A DNA stretch of 64,000 bases from positions 248,001-312,000 of the forward strand of contig CAWIVH010000015.1 of assembly GCA_963839475.1 (NCBI GenBank), written 5' to 3'. Below, in pieces: positions 17,512 through 25,621 of this stretch. The translations under genes and the position numbers were made by a program. How positions within the stretch are numbered: position 1 is the first letter of the stretch; every line of letters starts with the position of its first letter. Below the pieces are notes generated by a model. That model was given only the letters and a program-made list of their open reading frames with translations, was not told the DNA's origin and did not search any database. This DNA comes from CAWIVH01 sp963839475. GTDB taxonomy: Bacteria > Acidobacteriota > UBA6911.

Positions 17512-18678
17512 ATGGCCTTTGAAAGAAGGCTTGTCTTGTTATGGCTGGCAATCGTCCTGATTGCGGGCATACTTTCCATTTTCGGCACGGCGGCGGAGCA
17601 GGACCGCGCGTTGGTCCCCGGGGATCCTGCGGCTGTGGATATGGATGCCGCCAAGCTGCAGCAGGGCGTGCAGCTCTATCGGGAGGCTGTTGCGAAAGAA
17701 GAGTTGCGCGGCGCCGTGCTCATGGTGGCGCGCCATGGGAAAATCGTCCTTCATGAAGCGGTCGGCTGGAAGCATCACGCCTATCGCCTCCCCATGGAAA
17801 AAGACACGCTATTCCGAATGGCTTCGAACACCAAACCGGTGATTGCCACTGCCATTCTCCTCCTTGAACAGGACGGCAGGCTTCGCATCGAGGATCCCGC
17901 CGGAAAATACCTCGAATCGTTCAACAGCTACAGGTCACGCGCGATTACCATTGCCCACCTGCTGTCGCACACATCCGGCCTGCGGATACCCGTGATTTTT
18001 TATCCCTTCGAAACGAAAGACGGAAATCCCTCGCTGCGTGCTGCCGTGGACAAGTTCGGCAGGGAAGGGCCGGAGTACGAACCGGGCACCACTTACAGCT
18101 ATAGCAATCCGGGATTCAACACATTGGGAGCGATTATCGAAGTCGTTTCGGGAATGCCGCTGGAGACGTTCCTCAAAAGCCGTATCTATGACCGGTTGGG
18201 CATGGCCGACACGCTGAATCACGAAGACCCTGAAAAACTCAACCGCATGGCGACGGTGTATACCGGAAAAGCAGCAGAGGGGGGCAAAGTGACGTTTCAG
18301 CAGGGATTCACTCCCGGCGACCCGCCTGATTTCCCGATCATTCGCGCTTCCGGAGGGATGATTTCGACCGCGCTCGATTATGGAAAATTCCTGCAGATGT
18401 ATCTGAACGGCGGCCGCTACTCGGGTTCGGTGGTGCTTTCCCCGGAGTCGATACGAAAGGCCACGACCCCTCGCGTAAAAGCCGATGAATCCGGCGGGTA
18501 CGGACTCGGCTGGATGACCGGAGAGAACGGGATCTATTCCCACAACGGCTCTGACGGGACCTACGCATGGGTGGATCCGGCACACGACCTCTTCGGCTTG
18601 GTTTTGACGCAGAGTCCTGGCGGCAAAAACCCGACGCGCCAGTTTCAGCAACGAGTGGTTGAAAGCTGCATCAAATAG
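17512..18678 (+). CDS. Serine beta-lactamase-like hydrolase (class C/esterase type)
   Basis: Secreted or membrane-anchored serine hydrolase of the beta-lactamase/penicillin-binding superfamily, 388 residues. A hydrophobic N-terminal signal (LVLLWLAIVLIAGILSIF) precedes the catalytic domain. The nucleophile motif SxxK is SNTK in FRMASNTKPV, the second motif YxN is YSN in TYSYSNPGFN, and the third motif is HNG in IYSHNGSDG, as in class C-like esterases (EstB, peptidases). Length and motif order are complete. ATG at 17512 is chosen over the TTG at 17500 because TGGAGA lies six bases before it. It is probably an esterase or peptidase of the envelope; lactam hydrolysis is not implied. Confidence 0.85.
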   Translation: MAFERRLVLLWLAIVLIAGILSIFGTAAEQDRALVPGDPAAVDMDAAKLQQGVQLYREAVAKEELRGAVLMVARHGKIVLHEAVGWKHHAYRLPMEKDTLFRMASNTKPVIATAILLLEQDGRLRIEDPAGKYLESFNSYRSRAITIAHLLSHTSGLRIPVIFYPFETKDGNPSLRAAVDKFGREGPEYEPGTTYSYSNPGFNTLGAIIEVVSGMPLETFLKSRIYDRLGMADTLNHEDPEKLNRMATVYTGKAAEGGKVTFQQGFTPGDPPDFPIIRASGGMISTALDYGKFLQMYLNGGRYSGSVVLSPESIRKATTPRVKADESGGYGLGWMTGENGIYSHNGSDGTYAWVDPAHDLFGLVLTQSPGGKNPTRQFQQRVVESCIK

Positions 18679-18684
18679 GGAACG

Positions 18685-19722
18685 CTAGATCCCATCGAGC
18701 CTGGTGAGCCCGGCCTCCCTGGCCCAGGTCACCGCCTGCCGCCATTCCTCCACTGAAATCCTGCGCGAAATTTCGGGATAATCGAAGGCTTTGTGTTGCG
18801 GCCGGTATTGGGCCATGATGTTCACATAGGTGTCCGGCGTGAGTTCGCGGACGACCCAGGCTACGAACCTGTCCGTGCCGGCAATATTGCCGGGCATGAC
18901 CAGATGCCGGATCATCAGCCCCCGCTGTGCAACGCCTTTTACGTCAACCTTCAGGACACCCACCTGACGGTGCATCTCCTTTATTACGGCGGCCGCCGTT
19001 TCCGGATAATCGAAAGCTTCGCTTGAATATCGGGCGGATAGTTGCCCGTCCTGGTATTTGAAGTCGGGCAGGTAAATATCGACGATGCCTTCAAGCATTT
19101 GAACCACGGCGAGGCTGTCATAGCCCCCGGTGTTGTACACCAGGGGGAGACGCAATCCTTTGGTGATGGCGATCCTGAGTGCTTTTACGATATGCGGCAC
19201 GACGTGAGTGGGGGTTACCAGATTGATGTTGTGGCAGCCGCGGCGCTGCAGACCCAACATCATTTCGGCGAGGTCATCATGGGTGACGAATTCACCGTCA
19301 CCGCGGTGGTTGATCTGCCAGTTCTGACAAAAACTGCAGAGAAGATTGCAGTTCGAAAAAAAGATAGTTCCGGAACCGCCGGTTCCCACCAGCGGTTTTT
19401 CTTCGCCGAAGTGAGGAGCGGCAGAGGCGATTTTCAATCGCGAGGTCGAGTTACAGGTTCCTTTTTCGCCTTTCAGGCGGTTGACTCCGCAGGCACGAGG
19501 ACATAGACGGCACTCATGAAAGATTTCCCAGAGCGCGTCTCCGGCCCTTTTCAGATTTCCTTCCCGCTCCATTTTCAGGTAGCAGGGTTCGAATTGCTTT
19601 TTGGAGTCGATGGCTGGCCCCTCCCGCTCCTTTTTCTTTTGCCCACGCTGTTCCCGCCCGGCTGCAAGCGTTCCGGCCGGAACCAGGCAGGAAAAAAGGA
19701 AGTCGCGTCGCGATCGGCCCAT
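18685..19722 (-). CDS. PflX-like radical SAM protein with Tat-like N-terminus
   Basis: 345-residue radical SAM protein of the COG1313/PflX-like group. The cluster-binding motif C-x3-C-x2-C is CNLLCSFC near residue 128, preceded by the family's Cys-rich CRLCPRACGVNR segment (about 73) and followed by NLVTPTHVVPHI, YNTGGYDS and LPDFKY. These proteins bind a 4Fe-4S cluster and cleave SAM; their substrates are mostly unknown, though relatives activate glycyl-radical enzymes. The N-terminus MGRSRRDFLFSCLVPAGTLA looks like a twin-arginine signal, which is odd for a SAM-dependent enzyme. GAGGTGG precedes the ATG. It lies nine bases downstream of the secreted protein gene 19732-20853 and is probably in one operon with it. 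Confidence 0.82.
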   Translation of the reverse strand: MGRSRRDFLFSCLVPAGTLAAGREQRGQKKKEREGPAIDSKKQFEPCYLKMEREGNLKRAGDALWEIFHECRLCPRACGVNRLKGEKGTCNSTSRLKIASAAPHFGEEKPLVGTGGSGTIFFSNCNLLCSFCQNWQINHRGDGEFVTHDDLAEMMLGLQRRGCHNINLVTPTHVVPHIVKALRIAITKGLRLPLVYNTGGYDSLAVVQMLEGIVDIYLPDFKYQDGQLSARYSSEAFDYPETAAAVIKEMHRQVGVLKVDVKGVAQRGLMIRHLVMPGNIAGTDRFVAWVVRELTPDTYVNIMAQYRPQHKAFDYPEISRRISVEEWRQAVTWAREAGLTRLDGI

Positions 19723-19731
19723 AGTCCACCT

Positions 19732-20853
19732 CTATTGCGGCGGCGATCCGAATTTGTGATAAGCCGAGAAGTTATCGACTGAAACCACCTTGCCGTCAGA
19801 CCCGATGGTTGTGACTTTTCCGGTGACCGCCTTGGATTTGCCGTCGCTGCCCACGGTGGATTCAGAACCGGCACTGGTGCCGTTGAACACCACCATCCCG
19901 ATGGTTCCGCCCGAGAAGACCTTCCGGTAGCGGAACTGGAAATTGGTGCCTTGCCAGCTTCCGGTAACTTCAAAAGGCCCGGAAGCCGATGGCGTCTCCA
20001 CGAATCCGGTCCCGATCAGGTTGAACCCGGTTTGGTCAAACATCCAATATCCTTTTTCAGTAACCGCTCCGCCATCATTGCTGACGGTGTAGGAGAAAAC
20101 AAACCCAAGGGGGCGAACAGGGATGCTGGTGAGTTGGGCGCCGTCAAGCCGCAGGGCCATGCACGGCACCGACCGGCCTGCCGCCGCCTCCACGATCAAA
20201 GTTCCCTGCCGGTTCCCGAAGCCCGGGTAGATTTCCGACACCAGCTTCGCGTAGTGCTGATTCGGCTGAAGCTTGACCGATACAGGAGTGGCGAAGCGAT
20301 TGGCTCCCTGGAAAAGGTCGAGCAGAACCACGACCTCGGCCGTATCAGGATTCACCAGCGCGATGCCCGAATCGCTTCCGGTCTCTCTCTGGTCCAACTG
20401 GATTATGGCCTGACGAAAGCGCTGGGGAGTGGTCGCCCCGACCGAGTCGGTCAGGCCTGCAGCGCCTCTCTGACGAAAGATCAGGTTCCCCGAAATCTTC
20501 CCTCCCGCCAAAGTCGATCGGACCCGCAGCCATCCATTCTTCAGCGCCCCGGCATCCCCTGTGAGAATCGTCGTGAGCTCCTGGAACGGGGCCAGAGTGG
20601 TCGAGAACGTGGGTGAAGCGGCTGCGCCGTCAAAATGCACCGCCATCGGAGTGCCATTAGCCGCACCCGACAATTGCCCCTGGTAAACGCTGATCACGAT
20701 CGGGTTGCTGCTCTCCACTTCGTTGACGATCTGCAAAACCGTTTCATAAGCCGGATTTCCACCAACGGCCAGTTGGGCGAAGTTCAATTCGGACTGAGCA
20801 TAAAGAGGTACGGCAGTCATTAAAAGCAGAAGGAGTCTGAAGCCACGATTCAC
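19732..20853 (-). CDS. Secreted protein of unknown function
   Basis: 373-residue protein with a clear signal peptide (MNRGFRLLLLLMTAVPLYAQ) and no membrane helix afterwards. The body is rich in small and polar residues with alternating beta-like patterns (LNFAQLAVGGNPAYETVLQI, then FDGAAASPTFSTTLAPFQEL). I read it as a beta-sandwich exported protein of the type common in Acidobacteriota, but I recognise no named domain. The start is GTG at 20853, supported by AGGAGG eight bases upstream. The stop lies nine bases before the radical SAM gene, so the two may be co-transcribed. Confidence 0.7.
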   Translation of the reverse strand: MNRGFRLLLLLMTAVPLYAQSELNFAQLAVGGNPAYETVLQIVNEVESSNPIVISVYQGQLSGAANGTPMAVHFDGAAASPTFSTTLAPFQELTTILTGDAGALKNGWLRVRSTLAGGKISGNLIFRQRGAAGLTDSVGATTPQRFRQAIIQLDQRETGSDSGIALVNPDTAEVVVLLDLFQGANRFATPVSVKLQPNQHYAKLVSEIYPGFGNRQGTLIVEAAAGRSVPCMALRLDGAQLTSIPVRPLGFVFSYTVSNDGGAVTEKGYWMFDQTGFNLIGTGFVETPSASGPFEVTGSWQGTNFQFRYRKVFSGGTIGMVVFNGTSAGSESTVGSDGKSKAVTGKVTTIGSDGKVVSVDNFSAYHKFGSPPQ

Positions 20854-20890
20854 GCGAAACCTCCTCTTATGATGCTATTCTGTAATAGAT

Positions 20891-20920
20891 CATGTCCGGA
20901 AAAAATCCCGGACCCACATG
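20891..20920. repeat. CATG-flanked palindrome of a dispersed family
   Basis: The stretch reads CATGTCCGG, an A-rich middle, then CCGGACCCACATG, giving an imperfect hairpin between the divergently placed elements upstream of 20853 and downstream of the DUF1501 gene. It shares the CCGGA and CCACATG cores with copies near 12614, 12937, 28102, 29796 and 38440. It could act as a transcription terminator for the DUF1501 gene, although no T-run follows on the minus strand. Confidence 0.5.
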
Positions 20921-20945
20921 ATATACAGACCGAAAAAACATCGCT

Positions 20946-22265
20946 TTACGGCCTGCGCCGCGGAAGCATCGTCGGGGTCTGAATCAGGTTCAGGGGCTCG
21001 AATCCCCGGATCAGCACCGCCGGCAGATCGCTTTGGCTTACGCCAAACCACTGGGTCATCACCGATGCGTACACGGCACGAAAATCGAATTGCATGGTCA
21101 GATTGCCGTTGCTCAGATTCGACAGGTTCGGATTTTCTCCGACGACTCCCCCCTGGACCAGGTTTCCCCACAGGAACATGGGAGCCGCAGTTCCGTGATC
21201 GGTTCCCAGGCTGCTGTTGGAAATGGCGCGACGGCCGAACTCGGAGAAGGTCATTCCAATGACCCTGTGAGCTGCGCCGAGAAGTTCGAGATCATCCTGG
21301 AACGCCTGCATTGCCGTGGCTACCTTTTCCCAAAGTGTGGCGTGCGTCCCTGTGGTGGTGTCGGTGGTCGAAACCTGGTTGGAGTGCGTATCGAATCCCG
21401 ACATATTGACCAGGTAAATCCGCGTCCGCAGCCCGCCCGCAATCAAACGAGCTACTATTTTCAATTGATCCGACAGAGTGTTCTTGCCTGCCGCCGGATA
21501 GAGCGTAGACCTGTTGGGGGCTCGATCGGCCGCCAATTTCACCCTTCCCGCATATTGAACCGATTGAACCGCGACCTCGCGGATGAACAGAATTTCCTCT
21601 CCGGCTGCAGTTTGGGGAACGTCGTCCTGGCCCCCGCTGCTCGAACCGCTGATCAACTGATAAAAGGAGTTGGGGTCCTGGATCGCCAGTGCCGTGGACT
21701 GCGATGGCCCCTGAAATCCGAGCGATACCACCGATCCCATCTGTATCGCAAGCGGGTCCGGCATGTCCGGGTTCGGATAGTCATCCGGATAGTTGGGAAA
21801 TTCATAGTCCAGATACCTCCCCGCCCATCCGCTTTGTAGATCCTCGTTGTAGTTGGCGGCGGTTAACCAGATATCCGTGGCCCTGAAGTGCGAAAAATTG
21901 GGGTTTGGATAGGATACTCCCTGAACGACACAGAGTTTTCCGCCGTCGTAAAGCGCTTTCATGCCGGTGGCAGCCGGATGAAGGCCGGTCCTGGTGGTCA
22001 GGGGAATTATCCGATCGGCCGGCAAAGCAATGTTTTTGCGAATGCTGGAGTATACGGAATACTGGTCCAATGGGATTATCGTGTTGAGTCCGTCGTTCCC
22101 GCCGCTGAGCTGCACAAGCACCAGGACCTTATCGAAGGCGCCGGCAAAACCCGCTGCGGAAGCCAGGAACGACCGGCGGTCGAATGCCATGAGCCTGAAG
22201 CCGTCCACGCACATGGGAAAGATGCCGGCCGATGTCGCGCGCTTCAGGAAGTCTCTTCTTTTCAT
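20946..22265 (-). CDS. DUF1501 Tat-exported protein
   Basis: DUF1501 family protein (439 residues from the chosen start), part of the alkaline-phosphatase/sulfatase-like superfamily often found beside DUF1800 proteins. A Tat signal with MKRRDFLKRATSAG begins the chosen start; an upstream ATG at 22292 lacks a good ribosome-binding site while GCAGGA precedes this one. A second RR motif (DRRSFLASAAG) follows about 25 residues later. Family blocks are LVQLSGGNDGLNTIIP, FSHFRATDIW, SGFDTHSNQ, and TFSEFGRRAISN...DHGTAAPMFLWG near the C-terminus, which includes conserved metal-binding-type D/H residues. The gene starts 44 bases after the DUF1800 stop. Biochemical function is unknown. Confidence 0.88.
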   Translation of the reverse strand: MKRRDFLKRATSAGIFPMCVDGFRLMAFDRRSFLASAAGFAGAFDKVLVLVQLSGGNDGLNTIIPLDQYSVYSSIRKNIALPADRIIPLTTRTGLHPAATGMKALYDGGKLCVVQGVSYPNPNFSHFRATDIWLTAANYNEDLQSGWAGRYLDYEFPNYPDDYPNPDMPDPLAIQMGSVVSLGFQGPSQSTALAIQDPNSFYQLISGSSSGGQDDVPQTAAGEEILFIREVAVQSVQYAGRVKLAADRAPNRSTLYPAAGKNTLSDQLKIVARLIAGGLRTRIYLVNMSGFDTHSNQVSTTDTTTGTHATLWEKVATAMQAFQDDLELLGAAHRVIGMTFSEFGRRAISNSSLGTDHGTAAPMFLWGNLVQGGVVGENPNLSNLSNGNLTMQFDFRAVYASVMTQWFGVSQSDLPAVLIRGFEPLNLIQTPTMLPRRRP

Positions 22266-22309
22266 GATTCCTGCCCGTCGAGGTTGTTTCATTGTCCAGC
22301 CCTGATATT

Positions 22310-23947
22310 TTATGCCAGCTCAAACTCCGCCATGCGCATCATGAACTTGAGGAGGTTGTTCAACCGTGTTGCGGCTGCCGTGCGTTTGGATGTGCTGCCT
22401 GGGTCCGTGGTGAAATTGACCCAGATGGTCGTCCATTCGTAATCAGGAAGTCCCGGCATCAGGACATTCCGCACAAGGTAATCACGCTGATTTGTGGTTA
22501 TTTCCAGCGGAAAAAGCCGCCCAGCCAAGTCCGTCGCCAGGCTGTAGGGATCTTTGGGGTTGCTCGCCTGCTGCGCCAGGGCAATGGCGTCCGCGGCGAA
22601 TCGCACACCGCCGGCTGAAAATCCGTTTATCAGCGAGTCGGTGAATTTCCATCGGTTGGGGAGCGTGACGGAATTGATCCAGAGCCTGTGAAAATCGGGG
22701 CTCTGATAGTAGGCCGGCCAGCCGGCCACATTGGGCGGCTCCATCGGATTCATCTGCAGTGTGGATGCCGTGCCGCGCAGGCTCGCCGTGAGGGAGTAGT
22801 GGGCCGCAGTCTGGGTGTCCGGGGACGGTATGGCAATCCCAAGGCCGCGGAATGCGCCGGTCGTGAAATCAATCGGGTTCCGGATCAGACATCCCACATT
22901 TCCTTCGTCGAAGAAATGTGCGCTCCGGAAGAGCGTGTTGAGCACCGGTTTCAGCTCGAAATTGTTCTGACGCATAACTTCAGCGAGGGGTTCGATCACT
23001 CGGCTTTCGATAGTTGCGTCGATATCATAGTAGACGAACCAGCGATACAGTTTCCGGCATAGGAATTTGGCTGTTTCCGGCTGCCTGAAAATCATCTCCA
23101 CCAGGTCGTTGAGTTCCCGCTGCCCGTCGGCCCCCCCGGTGATCCGCGAATTCTGAAATGCCGACGAAAAGAGCTTGTCCTTGGTGTCGTGCCGGGCGGC
23201 GTCGAAGTACGATCCCGTTGCCGTTCCTTTGGCGTCCCGGTATCCCGCGGCTCTCCACCCTGTAAGCAATCGCGCGGCTGCTTTGACGTCATTTTCCGTG
23301 TAGTTGGTGTAGTCCCCTGATCCTATTTGCGGGCCTTTGCCGATCGTGAAGAGTTCCAGGAGTTCGCGGCCGTAATTTTCGTCCGGGATGCTGCTCCCGT
23401 CACCCCGGTTGTTGGTCCCGTTGAGATAAATGAGCATGGCCGGATCGACGCTGACCGCTTTTACCAACTCCTTGATATTGCCGAGCGCGTGGCGGCGGAA
23501 GAGGGTGTTCTGAAGGTACATATACCGCGAATCCGGCACCGTGGAATATTCGGATACAAAATGGTTGTGCCAGAAGAGGACCATTTTCTCCCGAAGCGAA
23601 ATTCCCTGCCGCATCATCAACCCGAACCACCACGCTGTGAGGTAACCCTGGTACCGGCTGTCGTTGGTGCTGTCGAAAGCCTGGCCGATCCATGTCTGCC
23701 CCGTGGTGGGGTCCACAGGTGGGGCGGGAGCAGGCTGATCCTGGAGTAGGACGGATAACACCTGATCCAGCGGCATCGCGACTGCGGCGGATATTTCACT
23801 TGCGACGTTTCCGAACAGGGTCCGGCGCAGCAAGTGACTTGCGGTTTTGCTGTTCCACGGACCGGTGTATGGCTCGATACCGATATTGGGGCGCGCTTCA
23901 ATTTTCAATCCGGGTGCCCCTAAATTCTGGTCAGGCACAACAGTCAT
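22310..23947 (-). CDS. DUF1800 family protein
   Basis: 545-residue DUF1800 protein, which in many Planctomycetes, Acidobacteriota and Bacteroidetes is encoded next to a DUF1501 gene as here. Recognisable blocks are ASHLLRRTLFG at the N-terminus (about residue 38), the FWHNHFV motif, LGNIKELVKAVSVDPAMLIYL, the NYGRELLELFTIG motif, ENDVKAAARLLTGWR, and the C-terminal MNPMEPPNVAGWP. No clear signal peptide is seen at the chosen start, which has AGGAAG just upstream. The pair is usually considered exported. No reaction is established for it. It is the upstream gene of the DUF1800-DUF1501 operon. Confidence 0.88.
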   Translation of the reverse strand: MTVVPDQNLGAPGLKIEARPNIGIEPYTGPWNSKTASHLLRRTLFGNVASEISAAVAMPLDQVLSVLLQDQPAPAPPVDPTTGQTWIGQAFDSTNDSRYQGYLTAWWFGLMMRQGISLREKMVLFWHNHFVSEYSTVPDSRYMYLQNTLFRRHALGNIKELVKAVSVDPAMLIYLNGTNNRGDGSSIPDENYGRELLELFTIGKGPQIGSGDYTNYTENDVKAAARLLTGWRAAGYRDAKGTATGSYFDAARHDTKDKLFSSAFQNSRITGGADGQRELNDLVEMIFRQPETAKFLCRKLYRWFVYYDIDATIESRVIEPLAEVMRQNNFELKPVLNTLFRSAHFFDEGNVGCLIRNPIDFTTGAFRGLGIAIPSPDTQTAAHYSLTASLRGTASTLQMNPMEPPNVAGWPAYYQSPDFHRLWINSVTLPNRWKFTDSLINGFSAGGVRFAADAIALAQQASNPKDPYSLATDLAGRLFPLEITTNQRDYLVRNVLMPGLPDYEWTTIWVNFTTDPGSTSKRTAAATRLNNLLKFMMRMAEFELA

Positions 23948-24133
23948 CTTCCTGGTTCCTTGTAGTTGAGTTGATAAGGCAGGGTCAGCGCATTGAAATT
24001 TGCCTGGGCTGCAGAAGTGGCTTCAGCACTCTGAATCGGTCTTTTCCCGGCCAGGCCGGATTCCTGCTGATTTTCGCTCCCGCCTTTCGATCCATAAAAT
24101 TATGCACTGATATTAAACAATTAGGTAATGGAT

Positions 24134-25576
24134 TCAGCCGCGAAATCCCGGGTTGGGTTCGGGCATGGCAGCATTGGTTTCGCGGCGCCATTGGTGGAGG
24201 GCTTCCCGCAATTCCCGGGCTTTGTCAGGCTCTGATGCGGAAAGATCCTGCTTCTCCGACGGGTCTTTCGCCAGGTTGTACATTTCGACATTCATTTCCT
24301 CGAAAGACTCGATCAGCTTGTAATCTCCCTGGCGGATGGCGCCGGCCGGGCGGTGTCCCGAGCCGTGGTAGTGGGGATAGTGCCAGCAAATGGTTTTTCG
24401 CCCTAGCGCCTTTTCCTTTCCTTTCATCAACGGGACCAGGCTGGTCCCGTCGATGTGCTGGGCGGGCCTCAGGCCCAGTCCGGCCATCTCAAGCATCGTG
24501 GGATAAAAATCGGTGCTGATGACCGGAAAATGATGGATGGTGCCGGGGGCTGTGACTCCCGGCCAGCGAACGATAAGCGGCTCGCGGATTCCGCCCTCAT
24601 AGAGCCACCCTTTGCCCGCGCGCAGCGGACGGTTCGAAGTGGGAAGGCTTCCGGCTGTCGACAGCCCGCCGTTGTCGGAGAAGAAGATAACGGCGGTCCG
24701 GTCTTCGATTTTCAATTCGCTCAGCTTTTGCAGCACGCGCCCGAGACCGGTATCCACGCTTTCCAACAGGGCGGCGTAATCCGGCCGGGCCTGCCTTTCC
24801 CGGTTCCGCTTGTCGTGCTCCTGGGAGAACTCGGGTTCCGCGACTGCAGGCATGGATTTCAGCTTGGATTCATATTTGGCCGTGATCTCTTTTTTGGCCT
24901 GGATCGGCTCATGCACGGCGTAATGCCAGAGGTTCAGGAAGAACGGTTTCCCATGGTGGGTGTCGAGGAAGCGGAGAGCTTCGTCGGTCAGGCGGTCGGT
25001 AAGATATTCACCGGGTGGGCCATCTTCCAGATTCTGCATCTGGTACGGGCTGAAATACCCTTTGTGAGGGTGTCCCCAGCTGTTGCCCGCGATGTTGATG
25101 TCGAACCCGTGATTTTTCGGATAATAAGCTTCGCTGCCCAGGTGCCATTTGCCGATGTGGCAAGTGACGTACCCGGCTTCGTGCAATGCTTCGGCCAGGG
25201 TGAACTCAGAAAGCGGAAGCTGCTGTTCGAAGGCAAGCTCTTTCAGTTTCCCCGGCCGGTTCTCGCCGGGAATCCAGTCGGTCAGGTGCAATCGAGCCGG
25301 ATATTTCCCTGACATAATGCTTGCCCGTGTGGGAGAGCAGACCGGGGCGGCGGCATAAGCCTGGGTGAACCGCATCCCCTGCCTGGCGAGCCGGTCGATA
25401 TTCGGAGTTTCGTGGAAGCGGCTGCCGTAGCAGGCGGCGTCAGCCCATCCCATGTCGTCGATCAGGACGAAAATGAAGTTGAGCGGACGAGACGGCGTTT
25501 GGGCGAATTTCCTGACCGGCAAGGCCAGGGCGGCCGCGCCGGCCCCCAGGAATTCACGGCGATGAAGTATTCTCAT
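24134..25576 (-). CDS. Tat-exported sulfatase (arylsulfatase family)
   Basis: Type I sulfatase, 480 residues from the chosen ATG, which has GGGGAGG directly upstream. A Tat signal (ILHRREFLGAGAAALALP) is followed by the metal-binding FIFVLIDDMGWAD block. The sulfatase signature CSPTRAS contains the C-x-P-x-R whose Cys is converted to formylglycine. Further blocks are GKWHLG, FLNLWHYAVHEP and VIFFSDNGG with the second metal-ligand Asp-Asn. Such enzymes remove sulfate esters from glycans or aryl compounds in the periplasm. It lies 45 bases downstream of the isocitrate dehydrogenase gene on the same strand. The substrate cannot be inferred beyond likely sulfated polysaccharide. Confidence 0.9.
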   Translation of the reverse strand: MRILHRREFLGAGAAALALPVRKFAQTPSRPLNFIFVLIDDMGWADAACYGSRFHETPNIDRLARQGMRFTQAYAAAPVCSPTRASIMSGKYPARLHLTDWIPGENRPGKLKELAFEQQLPLSEFTLAEALHEAGYVTCHIGKWHLGSEAYYPKNHGFDINIAGNSWGHPHKGYFSPYQMQNLEDGPPGEYLTDRLTDEALRFLDTHHGKPFFLNLWHYAVHEPIQAKKEITAKYESKLKSMPAVAEPEFSQEHDKRNRERQARPDYAALLESVDTGLGRVLQKLSELKIEDRTAVIFFSDNGGLSTAGSLPTSNRPLRAGKGWLYEGGIREPLIVRWPGVTAPGTIHHFPVISTDFYPTMLEMAGLGLRPAQHIDGTSLVPLMKGKEKALGRKTICWHYPHYHGSGHRPAGAIRQGDYKLIESFEEMNVEMYNLAKDPSEKQDLSASEPDKARELREALHQWRRETNAAMPEPNPGFRG

Positions 25577-25621
25577 GGCCTCCCCTTCCCGCGTTTTAAA
25601 GCGCAAAGTTCTCGAAGACCT

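Noticed and set aside
20990..21010. GCTCGAATCCCC, like a tRNA T-loop
   Set aside because: It lies inside the DUF1501 coding sequence and no acceptor stem or anticodon arm flanks it.
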